Source: Anisakis pegreffii
Taxonomy: Eukaryota; Nematoda; Chromadorea; Rhabditida; Anisakidae
DNA: 64,000 bases
Assembly (NCBI GenBank): GCA_035041965.1
Contig: JAPYMA010000651.1
Coordinates: 1 to 64,000 of the forward strand
Direction: 5' to 3'
Below the pieces are notes generated by a model. The model saw only the letters and a list, made by a program, of their open reading frames with translations, did not search any database and was not told where the DNA came from. Below, piece by piece: positions 48,964-60,262 of this stretch (its first letter is position 1; each line of letters begins with the position of its first letter). The position numbers were made by a program, and so were the translations under genes.

Positions 48964-51900
48964 CTATAACTTCTGCTGTTTATGATCAATACCATTCAGC
49001 TGTTGTTCCGAAGGTCTTTTCATGTTAGTGTGATGATGATGCTGTTGCTGTTGTTGCTGTTGATGACGTCGTATGCGTTCCACGAAATCAATTAAGGTAT
49101 GCCTATCAATCGGATGTATCATACTGTTATAAACGGCACGTGCCGTATTCAACGAATTCGGTAGACTTTTATCTGTTCGTTCACGCATAAACACCCATTT
49201 GCCGTTCTTAAATCATCATCCATTTATTGAACAAACTTTATTTTGTTTATGAAGATCTACTTCAGAATATCATGAAACAACAATCGTAATTAGATTCATA
49301 TCGCTGGTAGCTATTCACCGAAACCAGTCGATGCTTTGAATCAACCTTATCTATGACTATCGATAGAACCAGCTCAGCTCATTCGCTTGACATCGAAAAA
49401 AACCCTTCGATTGCCGTCTCTAATCCTACTTACTAGAGGTGATAATCAGGTTCAGCTGATGCGGTATAGCCGGGTCGTATGATCTGTGGACAAAGGCACT
49501 GGACAAGGGATATTTTTTTGGGTATGCTTCATAAAAGATGTACCGATTAAAAAACTATTACCACAACAAATGCAAACTAATTACTGTAAAGAATAAGTGC
49601 GAAATTGAAATGAACAAACGATCTGTGTGAGATGACTGAGTAAACGAATGAATGTGTACCTGAAGGGTGCATTCAACAATTTTATTATTGTACGGAAGCA
49701 GTTTTTTGGTCGCTTTGATTTCACCCATCGGTCGCGATTCGTGCTGAACGTATAAGAATCCAATATGTTCAGGCAGTTCACCTTCTTTACACACTTTTCG
49801 AATTTGTAATTTGAAATCAATCGAATTATGCGACGGTGGCTTCCACTTCAGTACACTATCGCAACGACCCGCACGATATGGCTATAATATTCCACTAATC
49901 ACTTTTAGAAAATAGTATTTTCCATCAGCAGCAAAAAGCACACAAATTTCATGGAGACAACTCAAATGTGTTCAAAATTCTACACCGTAAATAGTAGAAT
50001 AATAAAATGAAGCACCTCTTTAACAGGTTGAAATATGAGTCCATCGATTTCATGTCCAACATTCTTGGTAAATTTATCCTCAAACAATTTCTTCACCGCT
50101 TCCAATCCCCAGAATTCCTGAAATTCCAAACGAAAACAGTGGTCAAATGATATGGCTGAATGTACAAAGTAAGAAGTGAATGAACAAAAACGGCATTCCA
50201 TAGCATAAGATAATCGCTCAACAACATTTCATAGGCTCTGCCTTCAAATGTTCAGTAATCGAAAAATAAATTCACCTTCGCTCTAATACTCATCGGTTCA
50301 CTCTCTCGTCTGATACGGCCACATTTCATCGCTTCGATGCGCGGACCTATCAATTCCTTCTGGATGCATAATAAACGCTTCGGAAAGTCGCATTCGCCAA
50401 CACATTCGCCCTGCAAATTTCAACAATCCATTAGCATACGAATCTCCAACTTTTTCAACTGAACTATATGGATATTTTTAGATATTCCTCGTGAAGCACG
50501 TAAACTAAATGATGGGCTTATCACCTATCACGATAAATTTCAGTACTAGCCAAATATAAAGAAAGATTGGTGACGTTACAAAATGTCAAGTGCTCGTATA
50601 TAGCCCACCACAACATTATTTTGCACATGACCATAAGCCACTGATCAAAGCAACATCAGAAATAAAATCACGAATATACATACAATTGTAACACATTCTA
50701 ATACAAACCTCAAATTTTATAATATCATAGATCAGCATGCGAGGTATTTCCTTCATTTGGCCATCTTCACCGGGCACCTGAAATAGCGATCATGAATCAG
50801 TTTCATACACTGATATACATTTGCAAGTAGACGACCCATACTCCATAATTAGTTCAAAAATTTCAAACATCGTAACACTGTAGCACTGAGCACTTGATAT
50901 ATTTCACATGGTGAATTAAATATGCAACATATTTCTCAACATATAGCACTTGATATACCTCATTTCTAAGAATTCGAAGCAAAGTTAGTTTACTGGTACG
51001 ATATTCGTGATCAATACTCGGACTAACTGCTGAACACATTACGATTAAAAAACGAATAGTGAATGAGTAACCTTATCGATGATAACTTCTGCATCAATTA
51101 ATGTATCGCGTAAATGGCGAGATTCTTTACGATGTGGAAAGGTTATTGAAGGAATTCGAAACACGTTATTGTCACGATCAAACGCATATATTTCATCTTC
51201 ATCGTTTATCAACACCATATACCTTTAAACAGTCACGTTTCAGTAGATTTGAATGTTATTCACTCAATAGACTATGAAGATAATGACAATTTGTGATTCA
51301 AATTCAGAAGAAATCCAGAAATATCTGAGAAAATTGCCATTTTAATAAATCCAATCAGGCACTTACCGAACTCCATCGGCTTTCCATGAGACCATATAGG
51401 GATTTTCGGCGAGAAACTTCAGGTTATCACGCTCCGGAGATCGTTCCATTGAAACCGGTTGACTGCCCGGGAAACCATCCCTCTTAGCGCCACACATTTC
51501 ACGAATCTAGAGAAGTGCTTGATTGAGCAGACAGGTATTATAGTTGTGGATAAAGTGCAAAAACACTTCAAATGATCGTACACAGAATGATCGCTTACCT
51601 ATCGTTCAAATGATTCTTTTCTCCACTAACAAAAGAACCAAATGAAGAAAAATTTAAGCGATAACTGCTCACTTTATTTTGCAGCACAGCTCTTGTTGTT
51701 GGATCATTTACGTATGTAACACACGGAACAGCACCATCCATGAAAAGGGGAATAGCTGAAATTTGAGAGATATTCTTAAATCAGCCATATGTTTTGATTT
51801 CACCAAGACTGTTTCATTCGGTAGTTTAATCCCGATACACAAACCTATCAGATTATTCGACGCGTTCTCTGATAATCGAATACGGCACTTCAATGAAACA

Positions 51901-53354
51901 TATCAAAAAATAAATCAACATTCACCTGAAGAAACGGATGCAGTCGATGTTGATTCATTCGGTGACGTCTCAGTATCTGAATCGTTTCCGTCATTCACCG
52001 AATCTCCACATTCGTTCTGAACGCCCACACCACTACCATTGAATTCCTCATCAGGAATCGGTCCAGTCTCCCAAGCCGGTCGAGGCGGTGCCTAAACCAA
52101 ATGCAGGTTATACTGCTAGCTGAGAATATCGCATCCAGCCCCAAAAAGCCATCTTGTCTCAAGTGAATAATACTTCATTATGTTGATAAAACCCCCGACC
52201 AAATGGATCGAAACTGAGTGGGTGAAATAAAAATCTGCAAATGAACGTAATGAAACAACCTCTAACGCATCATCATCCTCATCACCGTAACGTTTGAAGA
52301 GTTCATCGATATACATTTGTTTATAAATGCCGCCGTTTCTGAATTTTGCAAAACTCATAATAGCCGCATCAATGGCCCAATCCTGTTCTAGCGCTAAATA
52401 CGCAGCTATTAAAAATCCAGTACGATTGAAACCATGTGTACAATGAACGGCCACTATTCCATTTGGATTCGACTGAAAAATCATATCGATTTAGACATAC
52501 ATCTAGCTTACTGTTTGGATCATTCAGCTGGTATTTGCGTGATGACAGAAAGATACTAACACGAAGTGCTTCTCGAACAGCTCGACAGAAGCTTTCGGTG
52601 TCTTCCACAGACGGTGTTTCACCATGCCCTTTCATTGGCATCTTCATATACGTACAATTGCGCAGTTCAACCTAAAACGATTCAGATGCGATCAGAACGA
52701 CGAATATATAACATGCTAAGCGGTTAAAACTGCTGTGATTTCAATCACATAGAATGCGAATAAGTAAAACCTCTTTTTTGCCGTAATATCGATTCGTTTT
52801 GGTCAGATCAATCCACAAAACAATCTTTGCGCCAGGTTCAGCATCGTTCAATTTCTTCGCGAACACATCTCGTGGATGAAACTGATATTTCGGTTCAATC
52901 TGGTCATCGTATAGTTTGCATAGCGGCGTTTTGAACGGTAGAAAATGCTTCGCCACAACCTTACAAACAAAAGTTAGTGATCGTTTATTCATGATATTTA
53001 GGTTAGTAAATTTTTATGACATTAAAAGGTTATAGAAATCGACATAGAAAAGGGAAATTCGCAATCATGAAACATTCTCCTCGAGTGATTCGATTCTTTA
53101 GAAACACTGACAATAAATGGATAAAATTCAGGAAGTCCTAATCATTTGAAACGATAAACACGAGTTACACCGCGATAAAATAAAGACATGAATGCAATAA
53201 AATCAACGAAATTGAAGAAAATCGGAAAAATTGTCTCAAAACTTACTGAACCCATTGGAGGACAATACATCCAACGATCCGGAGGACCTAATTTAGCCTT
53301 AGTCTCATTTGGTCCTGCCCGATCCGGATATAAAGAATCCTCATCGATATCCAT
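48964..53354 (-). CDS. cel-1: mRNA capping enzyme (RNA triphosphatase-guanylyltransferase)
   Basis: Thirteen exons on the minus strand: 53354-53247, 52959-52771, 52671-52561, 52472-52260, 52091-51926, 51755-51673, 51506-51367, 51222-51072, 50777-50709, 50410-50276, 50117-50016, 49881-49660, 49206-48964. They join in phase to 643 residues, the size expected for the nematode enzyme. The N-terminal half is a cysteine-phosphatase-type RNA 5'-triphosphatase with HCTHGFNRTG (catalytic Cys147, Arg153). After an acidic Ser/Thr linker comes the guanylyltransferase, with the GMP-accepting lysine in KADG (Lys332), DAEVIID, a RMLIYDII motif, EIDGLIFQP, and LKWKP (motif V). The OB-fold region ends in WVFMRERTDKSLPNS. 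It removes the gamma phosphate of nascent RNA and adds GMP, in the nucleus on RNA polymerase II. The tail has a Gln/His run. Acceptor-like sites 8 and 17 bases before the ATG suggest trans-splicing. The symbol is by homology of type. Confidence 0.95.
49028..49068 (-). repeat. Gln/His codon repeat in the capping-enzyme tail
   Basis: Interrupted CAA/CAG and CAT/CAC codons encode about seven Gln followed by four His close to the C-terminus of the capping enzyme. The repeat lies beyond the conserved guanylyltransferase core, so it is probably a flexible, length-variable tail. Confidence 0.75.
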
Positions 53355-54432
53355 ATACAATTCTGAAGAAACTGAGAAAATAGCTTGCAGAAATGAAATG
53401 TAACTGAAAAAACGAACAACGTTAATGGTAAACAAAATCAGATTTCTTCTATTGACGCGTTCGTTATCAAGTTCTACCGAAAACCATCAATTAATTCATT
53501 AAGAACAGACGAGAAAAACACAGAGAAATGCTTTTCCAGAAAGAGGAAATCAATCAACGATATTCTTAATCTTTTAAAATTATAAGACGGATGGGATAAA
53601 TTTCCGAGAAGCGCTGCTCTGATAGATTTGATGAAACGACTGCGAATCGGCTGTCGTTTCCGAACTTTTCATCGTATGCTAATGTGTAACGGTTTGCTCT
53701 AGCAAATTGCAGCAGCTGGGTTTTTCTCCAAAAGTTTGTCTTCTGCAGAAAGCTCGATATTTTCGTGTGTTCGTCACTGGGTGTTTGGGTCCTTTGTATC
53801 GGTTGCGTTCTAAAGATTACAACGCACATCATCACGTGAACAAATTCCAAACGAGGTTTAGTGGCGTCTTAAGTGTGTGCAAAACGAACGAACATTGTTC
53901 ACGTGAAACTTGCGCAAGTTCTCTGACCACAGAGCGTTTTTTGTGGTGCTTTATTTTGCGCTTGAAAAAGTGGAACGGTGGCAACTTCGTTACGTTCTTA
54001 AAATTTCTTGGGGAGAGCAATTTCTCGCGAAGTTGTGAAATATTGTGCTGCTGGTTGAATGACTCATCATTTTTCACTTTATTATTTTCGTTAAAACTCA
54101 ATTTTTCGAAATCAACATTTTAGTGTCGTCTTAATCAAGCACTACGCTAATCCTTAGTACGGCAGTTTGTCGTAACAGAAATATACCTTGCAAATTGGTC
54201 TATTCGTGAAGTTGATATTGTTTCTTGTTGTCGTTTTGAACAATGAATTCATTCGGTTTGGAAATATGTGATTGATCAGCGCGATGATACATTCATAGCA
54301 ATTTAATGTGTTAATCAATGGTCCGATTTCAGATACAAAGCACTGTTCATCAAATTTGAGTGGTACATATGAGTGCATGAACGGATATGCTGTTGGTATA
54401 TTACGGTTGAAACATCCAACTGACTGATCCCA
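53355..54432. promoter_or_regulatory. Shared divergent upstream region
   Basis: About 1.08 kb separates the start codons of the capping enzyme (minus) and the NADAR gene (plus), so it must hold both promoters unless further 5' exons exist. Within it, 53707-54123 is open on the plus strand for 138 codons, and the minus strand is open across 54101-53832 for 89 codons. Neither frame starts with a convincing ATG or has linked exons, and I do not call them genes. No core promoter element was identified. Confidence 0.4.
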
Positions 54433-57400
54433 ATGACCAGTATTGTAACGGCACCGGACGGTGCTAGATTCACGTTATTTTTCTCGATACGAAGTCCATT
54501 TTCAAACTTTCATCCATGTCGAATGACTATCATCGACCAAAATGAAGACAGTAACTACACTACAATATTTTTCAATTCAACTGAACAGTATTACATGTAA
54601 GTTTCTTTGCCACTTTGTTTTTCGATCCGGAATTTCCGATGTTGTGAAATGCTTCGAATATCACGATGTTGTTCAATTTCATATTATCGTTCTTATTTGA
54701 TGTATTTCTTAGTTTTTTTATTATTTGACGTTTCAGGTATCATAAAGCAATTTCGTTTGGTGATCTGGAAATTGCCGATCAAATACTCAGGGAACGAGAG
54801 GCGCGGAAAATTAAAGCGCTTGGAAGGAAAGTGAAGAATTTCGATGCAAATAAGTTCGTTCTTCAAGGCTTTTCCTCTTTTTTATGTGCGCATGAGTTTG
54901 AAATTCTCTATGCTTTGTTGAGTTTTTAGATGGAACGATATTTGTGAGGATGTAATGCGACGTGGTAACACTGAAAAATATACGCAGAACGATGAATTGC
55001 GCAAGAAGTTATTCTGCACTCACGGAAGTACATTGGTGGAATGTTCACCAAACGACAAGATTTGGGGAATTGGTATTATTCTTATTGTTTCAATTGATGC
55101 ACCCAGTACTTTGAAAAGAAGGTGTTTTCACTCAACTGCAATCTTAACTTTGTTGTTGATAGTATTTGGGCAATGAATTGAAGTGGTATTATCTTTTAAG
55201 GGATGAGTATCTTCGATCCAAACGCCGTTGATCCATCGAAGTGGCGTGGTCAAAATAAACTCGGACACATTTTGACGAGGATTCGTGAGGATCTTTGGAA
55301 GAAACCGGAATATGCCCAAGAGGTGTTCTTTCGGTCGTAATTTTCGTATTTTCATTCGATTTATGAAAATTATTCTGCGCAATTTTTTTTTATTTTGCGC
55401 AAAAAATTTAATAGTTTTTGAGTGGAATTTTTATTTCGCAGGTGAATGAAATTGTGGGAATGTTGAAGAATTTCGATGTGATCGCATGTCGACTATTTCC
55501 ACCACCAAAAGCACCGCAACGTCCAATCATATCCCAGTCACCGTCTCCTTTTATTCCCACATCCACTCCAAGCAGTAATTCTCCGTTTCTGCCTACCGAT
55601 ACCACTCAAATGATGATGTTCGCAACACCGATTCAAGCACAGTCACCATTCTCAATACCGCTGCCGCCTGAAACACGGCCGAAAAGTCCGAATGCTGCAG
55701 ATTATACGGTGTGTTTCATTTTTCTTTTTTTTGCTTTTGCTGTGTAATCCTGTATTATGTAATTACTATGTTTTGTTGGTTGCTGTTGTTCTGATGTTCG
55801 TAATTGGTGTGATTAAATTCAGTTCTTTTTTTTTTTTTTGGTTTCACGCTTTCTCCGATTTGCAGAAGTCTTCACCTATGCCCGAAAGCTTTTATTGCTT
55901 CGAGAAAGACCAAGCGAAAACATTAAATAATATCATTCCTCCCGCATCGGTATGTTGCTTTTATGTGCAGTGGGAGTAGAAAACTTCCGCGGTGTGCTGT
56001 GCTCTTGATGTTCCACGTTTTCAAAAGTTTACAAATTCTAGTGAGAATCTGAAAGAATCTGTTGTGCAGAAGTCTGAATCCTCAATCCAAATATGAGCCT
56101 GGGCTTAATGTTGAAGATTATGACATCGAAGAAATGGTATCTCTGCAATAGTGCTATAATTTGAATGAATGAAACGATAAATGTTGAGTTCAGATTGAGA
56201 ATTCAACAAAGATAGAAGATGAGTTGTCGTACGAAGAAGAGAAACGAAGTGCAAGACGCAATGGCAAGAAGGGTGATGAACAACATGTGTTGATGTCAAA
56301 AGATGACTCTTCATATCGCTATGCTCATCAACAACAACAATATCCGCACTCAACACCCAGACGCGGAAGGAATCCAGAACCGAAAAGAAGACGTTTCGAA
56401 GGAGCAGACGATGGTGAACCAAAACGTCCGCCGTCAACGTCGTCGTTTCATCACTACCACAATCTCAGAAGTCATCATCATCATAAACGGTACTTTATTG
56501 ACAGAATATCCGCGCACTATGAAGAATGAACACATCGTAAGATGTAATCAGTTTGGAGGTGCACTTCTTTGTTGTTTTTACAGAGTTCGTATCGTTTCAA
56601 TTCACAAAAACTCAATCCATTTTTTTCCTCGAATTTTCGCAGACTCAAATTTCCTTTTGATAGGAGTCGACGAAGTGCATCCTACTCATCATCAACGTCA
56701 TCGTCAATATCCTCTGAGTCAAGAAGCAGGTCGAGATCTGGGTCAAGGCGAAAAACTCGCAAAGAAAGTGATGATACGGGAAGGAGAAGATGGCGAAGGA
56801 ACGAATACGAAAATCGACGACGAAGAAAATCGTCGGTTGACGATGAGAACAGATATATGAGTAGTAAGCAACGTTATGATTCAAGAACGAATGGTCGCAG
56901 TGGCAATCGGAATTTATCAGATTCTGATGGTGTTGCTTCAGCAGACATTCGTCACAGTCAACGAAGGTTGTTCTCTTGCCATGTTCGCATCGTTTAAAGT
57001 TTGTGAAATTGTTGTGATTGTTTTGCAAAACTGCATTTCATCATTGTCCGAAAAGTTGATGATAGAGTACAGTGATCGTGGAACTGTTGCGGAAAAGAAG
57101 ATAGCTACGAGATGGAATTAATCCATCATTTGTCGTTGAAAATGTTGTATATGTATTCAAGAAATTTGTGTATCTGATTGATTTGTTTCGTTCATATTTT
57201 GAGACAGTTGTGACAGATATTGCAGCTACGTTTTGGCTTTTTGGTCTATCAGTAAAATTGTAAACGTAATTGGAATGAGAATTTTTAGGCGACATCAAAG
57301 AAGAAGAATGCACTCTGCAACTTCTTCCTCATCGACATCGGATTCGTGTGCAGGCCGACGCTCTCCAAAACGAAATAATCATTCGAAGCGTAGTCGTTTA

Positions 57401-60067
57401 ACCGTATGCTTTCGCTCTTTTTTCCTTTATTCTCGAAATTTGTTCTGAATACAATTAAGGTAATATATTCGCAGAAGGTAAGTAAATTTCATTGAACGTT
57501 TTGCAAGTGTTAGAAGTTTGTTTCGATGAGTGAACACGATTGGTGATAATATCTTGAAATTGAAGTGATTGGTTGTATCAGTTATTGATTATTATCAGGC
57601 ACAAATTTTTCATATTTTCATCGACTTTGTTTGAGAGTACTGAATCAAAACAGTCGTTGAACGGGAATGCAACGAATGAGAATACGGAGAGAAGAGTTGA
57701 AGAGGATGACGTTAGACATGGAGATGAATTTACGAGTTTATTGCAAAAATTACGTGAAAAACCGAGTGGTTTATGGGAGAAGAGGAATACGAGCGAAAAT
57801 GCCATGTTCGTATGCCAGTGACGAAAATGCTACTCAAGTTTGTTCGTTTCATCTCTTGCTTTTTGAGTTTCGATTATTTCCCTCATCTTCAGTCAGTTTT
57901 TTCGTTTTTATTTAAACAAAACGTAGTTTGATGGCTGCGGCTTTGTATTTATCATTTCAGAATTTAAACTGATTTAAGGCAGAACTTGTCTTGCAGGTCT
58001 TCAACTGCAAAAAAGACATTCAACTGATGACTGTTTAATATGGTAGCAGTTTAAACGAATCCGGAGCGAAAACGAAATTCGAATCGCAAACCGGATCGGC
58101 ACGAGTGGTCTTGCAATAATAATTATAATAATCTGCGCACTCTTATATGTTTAGTTTGGTGGAAAAGTTTACTTTTTTACGATGTTCTATTTATTCATCA
58201 TAACGCAGTTATCTTTAGAAACGTTTACTTCAAATTTTATATTCAAAACGATCAACATAGTAATAGTAGAAGTTCGTATGGTGTTCCATGCGAGCAGCTA
58301 ACCGCTATCACCTCACTTGCTTCATTTTGCGATCTCATTTGATTTGATTAATTGATTGATTGATGATAGATGAATGTGCTCTTTTTTATATATGCGCTCT
58401 TTTAAAATCAGGTTCACTGCTTAATCTGTGATATTTTGGATCAGTATGTGGTATTTCATCGTTGTATACGCGCAGATAAGCGCAGAAAAAGAATGTTAAT
58501 CGAGTGAATTCGTCTTTTATTTTTGACTAAATTTCGTAGAATATTTGAGTGTTTTGTGTTGATATTTGATATTTATTAGTTATTTTGTCGGCAGCAATAA
58601 TGACGCTTGTTGTTGTTTAACGAATATATTTGTGCGAGTGAAATTATCTGTTTACCGTGTGTTCTCTTAATCGTTTGCTGTTGTTGTTGTTATGAATAAG
58701 TATTGTTGTCTTCTATGTTTCTTTCACCATTATTCATTTGAAGAAGCAATTTTTTTATAAAATTGAAAATTAAATCTTTCGAATACCTAACAAAGCAACC
58801 ACAAACACTACCTGTATTGTTTGTTCTCAACGTTAAAAAATCGTCTTTCAATTTGTGATGGGTGGAGAGGTGGGAAATTGTTATTTTAGTCGTTAATTGT
58901 TTGTTTCTTTCGTTGTTCATTCTAAATTTTCGTATATATCTGCGTTTTTTTTCAAATTGTATGTACCTCATTTTAGCGACTTAGTGCTAAGTTGTCTTTC
59001 GTAGAGAACACTAAATCATTTGTTCTTTATATGATCTTTCCAAATATTTCTGTTTCGAATCAATCGACTATGGAAGTGTTCATTTTTTTGTTGCATTTTC
59101 GCAAATTATTCTTGATTTTTTTCAAGGAAATTTTAACGAATTTCAACGCGTTTTCGTCTTATCCCTAATGATCTGTTCAGTTTTTGTTGATCTCCAATCA
59201 GAGGGAATTCGCCGAATAGTTGGGCGAAAAAAGTGCCTGTTTGTTTTCTGTACTTGATACTTTTTGGTTGTTGTTGTTCCGTGAATTTTCTATTGATTCA
59301 ATTGAAATATGATATGATTTCCGAAATTTTCATGCTCAAATTTTTACCATTTATTATCATTCCAATCTCTTGTAAATACTGTTCGGAAAGTGCGATTTTC
59401 GGCAATATTTCTAACGACTGTAAAGAAATTAACGTTTAAAAAATTTTGTGAACTAATTTGAACATATGTTGGAATATAACACTTTTTCGTTTTCTCAGAT
59501 TTCTATATGCATATGTAAGTTGACTTATGATCAGGCTTGTTACCAAATTGATGATCCTGATGACTAATTATAATATTATCAATATTGATCTCTGATACGA
59601 GTATTCAAGTTCATTTTAACGATGATAATTTTTTGGAAACCCATCGGTTTTCTTTTACTCAAATTATGACTGTAATTTCCTAGTCCCGAAGTATTATGAT
59701 GTGCTCCCCAAACCCTAAATAATGCTATGTTCTCCTAATTCTTCAAAGTAATTCTGTAACGAATTCGTTTTTTATTCAATGTTGATAATTTTGTTGTTTA
59801 TTTCGTATTCAAGTTGCATTGTTTTTCCCGAATTATCAATGTATACTGTCCATTTTCTATAACTCTGTCATCAGTGTTCTTTGCCATATTATATTGTAAT
59901 AAAAGAAATCTCATTTTCTGCAGCCTTATCCGAAGAAATCTGTGGAATTTATTCGAAAATTGCGTTTATTAACAGAAAAGTTGCTTCGCACCCTTTGCTC
60001 AGCTCAATCGGATCGAAAAACAACACAAAAGAATGAAATTCTTTATAGACATGTATGCAGTCCTTAA
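54433..60067 (+). CDS. NADAR-domain protein with Pro-rich and Arg/Ser-rich tail
   Basis: Exons: 54433-54596, 54737-54853, 54930-55072, 55201-55322, 55442-55708, 55866-55949, a seventh ending at 56136, 56194-56489, 56643-56966, 57289-57403, 57636-57809, 59924-60067; about 620 residues. Exons 1-5 encode a NADAR domain: FFSIRSPFSNFHPC, EQYYMYHKAISFGD, GRKVKNFDANKW, QNDELRKKLF, LVECSPNDKIWGIG and KWRGQNKLGHIL. The family binds or hydrolyses ADP-ribose-like N-glycosides; bacterial YbiA acts on riboflavin intermediates and some members remove ADP-ribose from guanine. A Pro/Ser/Thr-rich linker and a basic His/Arg region follow, then an RS-type stretch (SESRSRSRSGSRRKTRK), as in nuclear RNA-processing proteins. 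The junction into exon 7 is unresolved: start 56055 (phase 0, weak acceptor) or 56070 (good acceptor, needs two overhang bases). The last exon is linked over a 2.1-kb intron; reading through exon 11 instead stops at 57821. Function in animals is inferred. Confidence 0.85.
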
Positions 60068-60070
60068 AAA

Positions 60071-60076
60071 AATAAA
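60071..60076 (+). terminator. Polyadenylation signal AATAAA
   Basis: AATAAA four bases after the TAA that ends the final NADAR exon, a very short 3' UTR spacing. It supports the exon at 59924-60067 as the true gene end. Confidence 0.55.
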
Positions 60077-60262
60077 TACCGACAATTATAGTGAATATCA
60101 TCGAGAACAGATATCTATCTCTCTGATGAATATTTTACACAAGTGGTATGGCATATCATGAAAATAGCTGTGTTTCGCGGAAGAAAAGATTTCGATCGAC
60201 TTTATACACATTATCTGAAGTATTCAAAACTAAGACACTAGCGATTTTGATTGGACGTCATG

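Noticed and set aside
53707..54123. 138-codon plus-strand ORF between the capping and NADAR genes
   Set aside because: It has no ATG near its start, no linked exons, and the opposite strand is equally open (89 codons). It lies in the shared upstream region, so it is more likely a chance frame.
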